In this document: one piece after another, positions 7,221 through 14,738 of the stretch
Layout: every line of letters begins with the position of its first letter
Position numbering within the stretch: the first letter of the stretch is position 1
Source of the DNA: Clostridiales bacterium
GTDB taxonomy: Bacteria; Bacillota; Clostridia; Oscillospirales; CAG-272
Assembly: GCA_019415985.1 (NCBI GenBank)
Contig: DXYE01000038.1
Coordinates: 1-22,579 of the forward strand
Reading direction: 5' to 3'
DNA: 22,579 nucleotides
Translations under genes and position numbers: made by a program
The notes under the pieces: model-generated
What the model saw: only the letters and a program-made list of their open reading frames with translations
The model's database searches: none
What the model was told of the DNA's origin: nothing

Positions 7221-7259
7221 AAAAACAGAGTTGACCATAAAAAAATCAGCTCTGTTTTT
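7221..7259 (-). terminator. Rho-independent terminator of the DUF4932 gene
   Basis: AAAAACAGAGTTGA (7221-7234) pairs with TCAGCTCTGTTTTT (7246-7259), 14 bp with one wobble, across an 11-nt A-rich loop. On the minus strand the hairpin is followed by a T-rich tract. The stop codon of the DUF4932 gene (TGA, 7246-7248) lies inside the hairpin. The A/T-rich flanks make it potentially bidirectional. Confidence 0.88.
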
Positions 7260-8253
7260 CGATATTTCGGGAAAAAACCTCCAGCAATTTGGGATAGAAA
7301 TCATCAAAACAATTGTAAGTATCACGATTGTGATCGTAATATTTATATTGTTCAATGATGTACGGTATATATTTATAACCAAAATACAGATCTCGGCTCA
7401 GCATCTCTTCCGCTAAATCAAATAGATTACATTTACGCAAAAGATGTATAACCATCGCTCTCACAAGATGTTCATTTACGCACTCATTCCAATCGCCGTA
7501 TCCGGATTTGAACCCGGCTAGCTTGTATCTCTTCAGCAATTCGCAGGCATTTTCATATTCTTTTACAAGATCTGCATATTTTTCTGTTAAAGGATTTATG
7601 AAAGGATGTGAATACTCATGGAAAAGAACCGGGGCGGAAAGACTGAAGCCATCGATGGAGAAGACAGCGAAGATATCTGCTCTATGGGTTGTCTTATCCA
7701 TGAAAGATATTCCATAATTACCTACCATCAAAGAGGATATCACACAGTCGTAGGAATTTTGCTCTTTTCCAAATTCGTCTTCCAGCATGGAAATATACGG
7801 GTACTGGTTCACTAGATTCGTTGCCTTTTCTATTATCGGATTGTAATAGGCTTTTGTCTCATCAAAAAAAGCAAAATATCCGATTGTGTTTTCGAATTCT
7901 TTCAGTAAATGCAATAACTCCTGAATTTTCCCATAACCTCCGCAATATCGAATGCATAAATCCGACGGGGTATACTGCATTGAAAAATCCGATCTGTGCT
8001 GCATACACAGCATAAGCTCTACAGGCCGGGAAAATGTAAATCCGTTCGGGATCATATTTTCAATATATCTGTAAATCGGAGCATTCAGATGATCTTTAAA
8101 GAAATGCCTGATGTGGGTAGTGTATTCATTCACTTCTTCCGTCATGAGACCATATCCAATGCAGGGCCTGGTCATTTCATTGTATCTGCCAGTCATAAGA
8201 ATACTATTGAGGTATTCTAAATACGGATGAACTTGTACAGGGATATGCTTCAT
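7246..8253 (-). CDS. DUF4932 family putative zinc metallopeptidase
   Basis: A 335-aa protein without signal peptide or membrane segment. It carries HEYSH at 212-216 in the context VLFHEYSHPFINPLTEKY, an HExxH zinc site. A downstream Glu in WNECVNEHLVRA (E257 or E261) could be the third ligand, as in gluzincins. This layout matches DUF4932 proteins, which have a peptidase-like fold but mostly no known substrate. The start is secure: AAGGAGGAG lies 3-4 nt before the ATG. The gene lies between the kinase remnant and the VTC pseudogene and ends inside its own terminator. It appears intact, so it is either still useful or only recently unneeded. Confidence 0.8.
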   Translation of the reverse strand: MKHIPVQVHPYLEYLNSILMTGRYNEMTRPCIGYGLMTEEVNEYTTHIRHFFKDHLNAPIYRYIENMIPNGFTFSRPVELMLCMQHRSDFSMQYTPSDLCIRYCGGYGKIQELLHLLKEFENTIGYFAFFDETKAYYNPIIEKATNLVNQYPYISMLEDEFGKEQNSYDCVISSLMVGNYGISFMDKTTHRADIFAVFSIDGFSLSAPVLFHEYSHPFINPLTEKYADLVKEYENACELLKRYKLAGFKSGYGDWNECVNEHLVRAMVIHLLRKCNLFDLAEEMLSRDLYFGYKYIPYIIEQYKYYDHNRDTYNCFDDFYPKLLEVFSRNIEKQS

Positions 8254-8298
8254 AACTCCTCCTTGTTTCGGACTGTGGACTAAAAAGCCGTTACTCGA

Positions 8299-8557
8299 TC
8301 ATACTTTTTGAATAAGAAAAATGCAAATAGTATGGTTCTGCATATAATAAAAACGCACAGTAAAGCAAATACTGCTTGGCTTGACATACTCCGCATGGAT
8401 CGATCCCCTGCCGGTTGGCATCCACAATAGAGCGCGCCGCAGAAAGTCCGATACCATAGCCGACGCTTTTCTGTGTACGCGCAGCATCCGTTCGGTAAAA
8501 GCGGTCAAACAGCTTATCCGGCTGTACATCAGGCAGACGCTCACAGGTGTTCTGAAT
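8299..8557 (-). pseudogene. Histidine kinase remnant (ATPase domain C-terminus)
   Basis: Only the end of the HATPase domain remains. Frame one encodes NTCERLPDVQPDKLFDRFYR and GYGIGLSAARSIVDA (the G2-box region). The expected continuation, GRGSIHAEYVKPSSICFTVRF, is found in another frame, so there is a frameshift near 8415-8425. The sensor, membrane and histidine-phosphotransfer parts are missing. The fragment follows the response-regulator remnant directly in the same frame after a TAA (8558-8560). It cannot be a working kinase. Confidence 0.82.
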
Positions 8558-8824
8558 TTAATCCTCGATTTCACCTTTTGCCGTAAGCCGACGAATCGGC
8601 GTTCCACATCCCGCACCGCGCAGCCTTTTCAACACCTCACGGCCGCTCATTTTCGGCATCATGATGTCCAGAATGATCCCGTTGTACTGTTCGGATTTCG
8701 CAAAAAAGTATGTCTTCACCATCGTATACGGCGTCAACAATATATTGGTGATACGCCCAAATATCTACAACCGCTTGACCGCTTCCGACATACTTCGTTC
8801 ATCCTCGGCTTACAAGAGCTTCAT
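8558..8824 (-). pseudogene. Response regulator remnant (receiver domain only, several lesions)
   Basis: The receiver domain begins at ATG 8822-8824, preceded by AAGGCGG, with MKLL then a TAA and AEDERSMSEAVKRL, the usual receiver N-terminus with the acidic pocket. After further stops, the segment HQYIVDAVYDGEDIL is readable only in another frame. The original frame resumes with YNGIILDIMMPKMSGREVLKRLR, holding the phosphorylatable Asp (in ILDIMMP), and ends TAKGEIED before TAA. The DNA-binding domain is absent because the sequence jumps into the kinase C-terminus. At least two stops and one frameshift show an old pseudogene. Confidence 0.85.
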
Positions 8825-9075
8825 ACATCCACCGCCTTTTATTGATTATTGTAGGGCCTTCAACTTAGTTTGAGCTACAAAAAAGTCAAACTTTTTCAGC
8901 CGCTAAACATACGTACTTTTTATTAACTAACATCGTTGGTGTACAGCAAGACTGGATATAGAAAGCAGATCTTTTTGTCCTCATTTTCCTCACCTGCACA
9001 ATCGCCGTTTCCACGCCAGCTTTTTTGTTGAAGCTTTTCATCTAACCCAGGCGGTCCACGGGACTTACACCGGAA

Positions 9076-9106
9076 AGAACGAAAACCGCCGGAACAATTC
9101 CGACGG
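9076..9106 (-). terminator. Rho-independent terminator of yceD-rpmF
   Basis: On the minus strand CCGTCGGAA (9098-9106) pairs with TTCCGGCGG (9086-9094), 9 bp with one G-U, around a 3-nt loop. TTTTCGTTCTTT follows. It lies 18 nt after the rpmF stop. Confidence 0.88.
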
Positions 9107-9124
9107 CTTCAAGCTCTTGTAATT

Positions 9125-9307
9125 TTATGCTTCTTTGGACATAACTTGTTTGCCCTTATAGGTTCCGCATGACTGACATACTCTGTGCGTCAAATTATAT
9201 GCACCGCATTTAGGACACTTTGCCAAACTCGGCATTGAAAGCTTCCACACATTAGAACGTCTTTTATCTCTTCTTGCTTTGGATGTTTTTTTCTTCGGTA
9301 CTGCCAT
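9125..9307 (-). CDS. rpmF: 50S ribosomal protein L32
   Basis: A 60-residue protein beginning MAVPKKKTSKARRDKRR, the conserved L32 N-terminus. It has a zinc ribbon of C31-x2-C34 and C44-x2-C47, so it is the zinc-binding (C+) form. It is a component of the large ribosomal subunit. The ATG at 9305-9307 has GGAGGGAGGAA about 6 nt upstream, lying inside yceD. The gene overlaps the end of yceD by 44 nt in another frame, so the two should be translationally coupled. They share the promoter at 9929-9957 and the terminator at 9076-9106. Confidence 0.98.
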   Translation of the reverse strand: MAVPKKKTSKARRDKRRSNVWKLSMPSLAKCPKCGAYNLTHRVCQSCGTYKGKQVMSKEA

Positions 9308-9887
9308 TGTCTGTTCCTCCCTCCATATTATCGCTATGAAACAACGCCTGTAATTTAGCCAACCGCGGATCCGGCTCTTTCAGCGTACATCCGCATGTTG
9401 TTTCGTTTAGATTTGCTCCGCACAACTGGCACAATCCTCTGCACGTCTCCGTACATAAATGCTTGGACGGAAACCTCAGCAGAATCTCATCATATACAGG
9501 CTGTGAGATGTCCAAACAGTTGTCCGCAATTAACACGTAGTCCTCTTCCTGCTTTTCTCCCGCTTCAGTCAAAAGCCTAGCCTCTGCAACATTTTTTTCC
9601 GCACGGAACTGTAATTCTCCCGCAACAGGCTCCAAACAGCGAGCACAATGCGTTTCGTAATAGACAGACGCGGTAAATGTCAGCTTCATATAGCCGGACT
9701 GATTTTCTACGCTGCCGTTGACATGAGCACCCCGAGGAAAAACGACATCATCCCATGGAAACAGATAGTTGTCTGCTTCACCTGTGTCATCTTCCCGCTC
9801 CACGTCTCCGCTTGCGAACGGTATGTTGCGCTCAAAAGGCAACACATCGGTATTACCGGTAAGAAGAGGACCCATATCAAGCTTCAA
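9264..9887 (-). CDS. YceD family protein (DUF177)
   Basis: A 207-aa member of the DUF177/YceD family, which almost always precedes rpmF and has been linked to 23S rRNA accumulation in bacteria and plastids. Visible features are the CARCLEP motif (about 80-86) in the central region and a Cys-rich C-terminal part, CTETCRGLCQLCGANLNETTCGC (C146-C170 region), which could bind metal. The start is TTG at 9885-9887 with AGGAGAG 8 nt upstream. The next ATG, four codons on, is too far from that site. The last 15 codons overlap rpmF in another frame, an unusually long overlap for this pair. Confidence 0.9.
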   Translation of the reverse strand: MKLDMGPLLTGNTDVLPFERNIPFASGDVEREDDTGEADNYLFPWDDVVFPRGAHVNGSVENQSGYMKLTFTASVYYETHCARCLEPVAGELQFRAEKNVAEARLLTEAGEKQEEDYVLIADNCLDISQPVYDEILLRFPSKHLCTETCRGLCQLCGANLNETTCGCTLKEPDPRLAKLQALFHSDNMEGGTDNGSTEEKNIQSKKR

Positions 9888-9928
9888 AGATATCTCTCCT
9901 CTCCGGATGAATTCTCACTCATTATTTT

Positions 9929-9957
9929 ATTATAAAGGATATTTCTGAATTTGTCAA
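9929..9957 (-). promoter_or_regulatory. Consensus sigma-A promoter of yceD-rpmF
   Basis: The minus strand shows TTGACA (9952-9957), a 17-nt spacer and TATAAT (9929-9934), a perfect match to the consensus at both boxes. Transcription would start near 9922, giving a leader of about 35 nt. This fits strong constitutive expression of a ribosomal protein gene. Confidence 0.92.
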
Positions 9958-10432
9958 GATAATAGAATAAAAAATCGCATTTTGTTTTTAGATGCTCTGA
10001 AGTCTGAAATGCTGAAAACTTGTTAGACTCCTACTTGTTTTTCATTCCTGAGTGCAGGGAGGACAAGCGGTCCGAATATTTTGGAGCCATGTGCGCCTTC
10101 TATCTTTTCTTTTATCCAGTATCCTCTATTCCCTGACCAATATCAATAATACAAAGGCCACCTTTCTGCGTTTCAGGTGACTGAGACACATTCAGCGAAA
10201 CCGAAATTCACTGTACATCCTTACTGAAATTTCTTAAATAGAACGAATCACAAACGGCATGAGCACCTCCGATTGGATGAGGCCCTTTTTGCCTTTAAAA
10301 CCTGAAGCGCTGCTGTCTCATGGAAAAAATCACATCACTTGCTCGAAGGATTTTCCTCCTATGCTAATTTTCGCTTTCGATGCTGCTTTATATATACATT
10401 TGCATCATACGACCGAAATTTCATCTCAAAAC
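9958..10432. other. 475-nt intergenic gap, no recognisable gene
   Basis: No open frame longer than about 60 codons with a plausible start is present, and no RNA gene is recognised. On the minus strand some stretches read like protein (for example GGLCIIDIGQGIEDTG and IEGAHGSKIFGPLVLPALR in different frames, both ended by stops). This may mean a decayed gene, but I could not match it to a family. The PBP2 gene ends at its right edge without a clear terminator. Confidence 0.35.
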
Positions 10433-12481
10433 TTATTCCTCTGAAAAATAACAGTCAAAAATATCGCGAACGCAGAAGCCGGCATTTGTTCCGGAGGAAC
10501 CGTGTTCAATAATACTGACCGCCAGCAACTCCGGATTTTCAAAAGGTGCAAAGGCGGCAAAAACTGCATTGTCACTTCCGTCCCCGCCGGTCTGCGCCGT
10601 TCCGGTTTTACATCCTACGGAAACCTGATATCCGCGGAAAATACGGGCTGCCGAACCATTTTCAGCGACCTCCCGCATGGCATCCTTTAGGAGTGCATGA
10701 TGCTCAGCGCTCAGCGTAACGCTTGACAAAACGGATGCTTCCTGCTCATCCAGAACGGTTTCCGTATAAAATTCCGCAGTCTTTAAGTATAGATGCAGGC
10801 CGTACCGGGTTCCCCCGTTAACGATGGCGCTGAGATATGCGGTAAGCTGGGCCGGCGTAAAGGCATTGTCCAACTGACCGATCGCCGCCTGAAGGGTATC
10901 GCCCGGCGACCATATGCGTCCTACCGATTCACTGTATGCCGGTCCTGCAAGTATTCCCGCCACCTCCGGGAGCTCGATTCCCGTCGGCTCCCCTAAACCG
11001 AGCTGTTTCATATAACTGTTCATTTTTTCAATGCCGAGCAGTCTGCCTGTCTCGAAAAAAAAGTAATTGCAGGAATCCCGGAGTGCTCCCACTACATTCA
11101 GCTTTCCATGCGTCTGTCCCGTCCTCGTATATACCCAGCAGCGTGGTTGATAGTCCGGATAATACGTATAGATGCCCAGGTCCTCAATCAGCGTATCCCC
11201 CTCTATGGTTCCTTCCGTCAGTGCAGCCGCAGCAACCCCGACCTTGAAGGTAGATCCAGGGGCATATGTGCCCATCAGGGCGCGGTTTACAAGCGGTTTG
11301 CTCTCATTGTTTAAATGGTCGCTGTAATCGGCGGTGAATGTGCTGAGCCGATAGGAAGGGTAGGATGCCATTGCCAGAATCTCTCCGTTTCTGGGATCCG
11401 CTACGCAGACCGCTCCGGCATGGGCGTCCTCACCATCTTTATCCCCTTCTGTTGTCAGTGCGGTCTCCACAATTTGCTGGATGTTGGCTTTCAGCCCATC
11501 CTCAGCCGCTATCTGCAAATCGATATCAAGGGTCAGCCAAATATTCTTTCCGGCCTCTGCTTCGACTTCAGTGACCTGTTCCACGAGGTTTCCATATTGA
11601 TCCTCTCTCAGAAGCAACACGCCGTCGGTCCCGCGGAGCGTTTTCTCATAGATCTTTTCGATTCCGTCCAGCCCGACTGTCGCATCGACCGGATAGCCGA
11701 GAGATGTATAATATTCGACATCGTCTGTTTGGATCTTACCAACGCGTCCCAAAATATGCGATGCGTATCCGTCATAATGATAAGTCCGTATGGTCCTCGC
11801 CTGAAAGGTCAGCCCTGCATGCGTTCCTTCACGCACGCGGGTCAAAAGCGTAAGCGGAACGTCTTCTGCCAGTATATGCGGCTGCTTTTCGCTCGGTGGA
11901 TGCAGTTTCCACTCGCATTGGATAAGCGCCACTGCCGCCTTTTCCACCGCATCGGCGTTCTGCAGCATCTCGTTTTCAGCGGCGCCGAACTCCTTTTCAA
12001 ATTCAGCAGTGAGCGCTTTACGTATGGTCGGCATATCAGCATTTTCCGACAGCCCAAGACTTTGACAAACCTCTGCAGCTCCGCTGTTTTCAGGTGCTTC
12101 AAGGCTTTCGTCGGACAGAACGGCGCTCAAGAGAGCTGAGGCAGGTGCGGCACCGCACGCTTCCATATCTCGTAGCACGGAAAGCAAAATGGCAGCCTGT
12201 TCCTCCGTATGCTCGGGAAGCGTTGTAAAATCCACAATAAGATCATAAAGCTGACGGTCCGAAACAAGAGGCGTACCGTTGCGATCGCAGATCATGCCGC
12301 GCGCGGCTTTCACAGTTACCCTGCGTTCCGTGATGATCTGCCGTTCTCCAAATGTATACGTTCCGTCTGCATCTGTGAGCTGCAGATTGACAAGTCTCGC
12401 GCCGAATATCAGACAGACAGTCAGAAAAAACAGTCCAAGCCACAGTGGTCTCCTATTTTCCGGGGATTTAGGCCAAGCCAT
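10433..12481 (-). CDS. mrdA: Penicillin-binding protein 2 (class B transpeptidase)
   Basis: This is the class B transpeptidase that crosslinks peptidoglycan with RodA during elongation. The 682-aa product has one N-terminal membrane anchor (about 13-33) and a dimerisation/pedestal domain (about 50-320, including ARGMICDRNGTPLV and the GLDGIEKIYEKTLRG signature). The transpeptidase domain carries all three active-site motifs: STFK with nucleophile S410, SCN at 470-472 and KTGTAQ at 625-630. A 60-80-residue acidic insertion (about 95-170) enlarges the pedestal. AGGAGG lies 6 nt before the ATG. The start overlaps the end of the TerB-type gene by 14 nt, implying coupled translation. Partner RodA is encoded 5 kb upstream in the same window. 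Confidence 0.95.
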   Translation of the reverse strand: MAWPKSPENRRPLWLGLFFLTVCLIFGARLVNLQLTDADGTYTFGERQIITERRVTVKAARGMICDRNGTPLVSDRQLYDLIVDFTTLPEHTEEQAAILLSVLRDMEACGAAPASALLSAVLSDESLEAPENSGAAEVCQSLGLSENADMPTIRKALTAEFEKEFGAAENEMLQNADAVEKAAVALIQCEWKLHPPSEKQPHILAEDVPLTLLTRVREGTHAGLTFQARTIRTYHYDGYASHILGRVGKIQTDDVEYYTSLGYPVDATVGLDGIEKIYEKTLRGTDGVLLLREDQYGNLVEQVTEVEAEAGKNIWLTLDIDLQIAAEDGLKANIQQIVETALTTEGDKDGEDAHAGAVCVADPRNGEILAMASYPSYRLSTFTADYSDHLNNESKPLVNRALMGTYAPGSTFKVGVAAAALTEGTIEGDTLIEDLGIYTYYPDYQPRCWVYTRTGQTHGKLNVVGALRDSCNYFFFETGRLLGIEKMNSYMKQLGLGEPTGIELPEVAGILAGPAYSESVGRIWSPGDTLQAAIGQLDNAFTPAQLTAYLSAIVNGGTRYGLHLYLKTAEFYTETVLDEQEASVLSSVTLSAEHHALLKDAMREVAENGSAARIFRGYQVSVGCKTGTAQTGGDGSDNAVFAAFAPFENPELLAVSIIEHGSSGTNAGFCVRDIFDCYFSEE

Positions 12482-14372
12482 TTTTTTCCTCCTGTTTTAA
12501 AATTGCCTCGGTAATTTCATTCGCATAATAATCCGAAAGATGATAAAAAGTGCCATCCGACTCTGCTGCTATATCTCCGAAGCTGTCGACGGCTTTCCCG
12601 TTGATCCTTTCCGCCATGGCGTCAGGCAGTAGAAATTCTCCGTCACAAATAGCTCTATATTCAGACTCTTCCCCCGAAACGATACATTTCAGGGCGGCAT
12701 ATTCACGTTCTCCGAGCGATGCAATAAAACGGTCGAAAGGGTCTGTGGAATCAGCAATGTTTTCTTCCGCTTCTGTTATGCGTGGGAGATGCACGGGCGC
12801 TACAGTTTCAATGTCTCGCTCCCCTTCCGCCGGGAGGGGAGTACTCCCGTTGGGAGAGATGGCGGTTTCAGACCCGGCAATCGCTAACCTGCTGTCGTTT
12901 TCTTCTTTTCCCCGCAGCGATGACGGAATATCCATTTTTTCATCGGAGGCCGCTTCTATGTGCAGTGTCTGCCCCTCTGTCTCCCCCTCAGTCTGAAAGG
13001 ACGCGCGGGTCAAAAGCTCTGCGGTCGCCCAGGAGGCCTGCTCAATGGCCAAAGCATTCTCCACGGACAGAGACGCGCCGGTCGGCTCATAGAAGTGCGC
13101 GTATTCCTCAGAAACCTCGGCGTCCGGTTTCTTGGGTTTCGACACCTTCTTCGGTGGCAGATGCTTCTCATAATAATGCAGCATTTTGAGCCTCAGTCCC
13201 TCCGGAACATTGGATGTACTGAGCCTGGATTTGATGCCCAAAGCTGCCCGTATACAGTTTTCTGACAGCTTGCAAAGATCTGTGATCAAAAATTTCAGAG
13301 GATACGACCGAGAAAAAGAGATATACGTCAAATCTATGCGGCGCTTGCACGCATAGGAGCATAAGGCGCCGCTGAAAGCATCCCTCGTCTGACTCACCTC
13401 AGCCAGCCCAAACTGCTCGTGTGTATCGCCGCTTTCCTGCCATGCCGCCGACAATGTTTCCAGGACCGCTGCATACAAATGCTCTGAAAAAAGCTTCTTT
13501 GTTTCAGCGGTTGCGCTGTGACTGGTCTTCCAATTATAATTGGTCAGCATCTCGATCAGTGAAGGCGTAAAGGGACAGGCACTATAATCCTCCATTCGTA
13601 TATAAAATTCTTTAAGCGACACCTTATCCGAGATCTCCGGAAGAATCGGGGCAAGCCGGTCAAGGGGAGCCGGAAGCTGATGCACCAGGCAATAATCACA
13701 GAGCCATTCTCCCAGATAGCGGTCCAGACGCGAAAAGTTCTCCCGGTAGTGAAGCCATATGTCACAGATCTGGCTTATCCCTTTCTCCGGAGGTATGCGC
13801 TTCGGCAGATTAATAATCTCATACAAATACAAAAACAGATAACTGTAATCCGTTTGAAGATAGATACCGTGCCGTACATTGTCACGCCAGTAAAGATACC
13901 ACTGAAGCTGGGCCGGCGACATCTGTGAATACTGCGGCATATAAGCATAAAAGCTGACATATTCGCAGCGGGCTGCCGTTCGCGTAAAATATCTTTCGGC
14001 ATCCGCAATAAATTTCTCAAAAAACTGATATTTAGCCGGCCAGCGAAGAATGCTGACGCTCTTGATCAGCGAATGTTCAGGTACATACTGGCAAACGGGT
14101 TCCGCCATTCGCGGTCTTACATCGCCAGGCTTTCGACTGCCACCATGCCTCCTCGCGGCCGCGGTTCTCGGAGGAATCGGGGCACCAGTAGGATGCTCTG
14201 CCGTTCTCTCATCGGCAGTTATTTCATCCACTTGCTTTTCCAACGGTGTAACTGTGATTTCTGCCGTACTGGTATCATATGAGCCAGTCTGCGCCCGCTT
14301 TCGTTTGGGCTGCACGCCAAGATCCCAAAAGCGGTCGCTGTCTATCCTGTTTTTATCGTTTCTTTCAGTCAT
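12468..14372 (-). CDS. TerB_N/TerB_C domain-containing protein of unknown function
   Basis: A 634-aa soluble protein. After a charged, low-complexity N-terminus (about 1-95) comes a TerB_N-type domain with FYAYMPQYSQMSPAQLQWYLYWRDNVRHG (about 141-169), then YLFLYLYEIIN and a predicted helical bundle (to about 430). A disordered Glu/Ser-rich stretch (about 420-545) follows. The end, LLPDAMAERINGKAVDSFGD (about 580-600) and HLSDYYANEI, resembles the TerB_C region. Such proteins are widespread in Clostridia, are named after tellurite-resistance TerB and are uncharacterised. The ATG has no clear Shine-Dalgarno, and a stop eight codons upstream excludes extension. The gene overlaps the PBP2 start by 14 nt and contains its ribosome-binding site, suggesting a role near the cell envelope, which is inference. 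Confidence 0.78.
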   Translation of the reverse strand: MTERNDKNRIDSDRFWDLGVQPKRKRAQTGSYDTSTAEITVTPLEKQVDEITADERTAEHPTGAPIPPRTAAARRHGGSRKPGDVRPRMAEPVCQYVPEHSLIKSVSILRWPAKYQFFEKFIADAERYFTRTAARCEYVSFYAYMPQYSQMSPAQLQWYLYWRDNVRHGIYLQTDYSYLFLYLYEIINLPKRIPPEKGISQICDIWLHYRENFSRLDRYLGEWLCDYCLVHQLPAPLDRLAPILPEISDKVSLKEFYIRMEDYSACPFTPSLIEMLTNYNWKTSHSATAETKKLFSEHLYAAVLETLSAAWQESGDTHEQFGLAEVSQTRDAFSGALCSYACKRRIDLTYISFSRSYPLKFLITDLCKLSENCIRAALGIKSRLSTSNVPEGLRLKMLHYYEKHLPPKKVSKPKKPDAEVSEEYAHFYEPTGASLSVENALAIEQASWATAELLTRASFQTEGETEGQTLHIEAASDEKMDIPSSLRGKEENDSRLAIAGSETAISPNGSTPLPAEGERDIETVAPVHLPRITEAEENIADSTDPFDRFIASLGEREYAALKCIVSGEESEYRAICDGEFLLPDAMAERINGKAVDSFGDIAAESDGTFYHLSDYYANEITEAILKQEEKNGLA

Positions 14373-14738
14373 TCTTTTAGAGGTGTTGCTTGCAGCTCAG
14401 ACAAGAGCACCGTTCCTTTCACTCATTTTTCTACAGCCAGCCAGAATTCATGTTGCTTAGATTTCTTAACGAACCGGCCAAATTACACTTTTGACATCGT
14501 TTATTTATAGCACCCAAATTCACTACGGCAGAGTGCTGAACAAGTTCAGCGGGATATTCACCGCCAATAAATCTTACACGGCAAATCAGAAAATCACTGT
14601 ATAAAAATCCAATAATCCCAAACCGGTTTTACTCTGGAATCAATATAAAAAATGCTGAAATACCCTTGAGATGAAAAATCTCATGCTATGCTTTATTCAA
14701 CGGCTTCCGCTTCTCTGTGCCAAAATGATACCCGACGT
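14373..14738. other. 366-nt intergenic region with promoter-like box and palindromes
   Basis: No gene is seen between holA and the TerB-type gene. On the minus strand TGCTATAAA (near 14496-14504) is an extended -10-like box for the TerB-PBP2 operon. A perfect 16-bp palindrome, GCTGAACAAGTTCAGC (14535-14550, 7-bp arms), lies just upstream of it. A TGAGAT/ATCTCA hairpin (14667-14683), with a T run 20 nt beyond it, may be a weak end of the holA transcript. Confidence 0.4.

Noticed and set aside
8879..8896. AAAAAGT/ACTTTTT hairpin upstream of the response-regulator remnant as a terminator
   Set aside because: Stem is short and A/T-only, and no gene ends close to it; the rpmF transcript already has a strong terminator.
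11315..12139. 274-codon plus-strand ORF
   Set aside because: Antisense shadow of the PBP2 gene, without motifs or ribosome-binding site.
14535..14550. LexA (SOS) box
   Set aside because: The GAAC and GTTC halves are 2 nt apart, while the Gram-positive LexA site needs 4.
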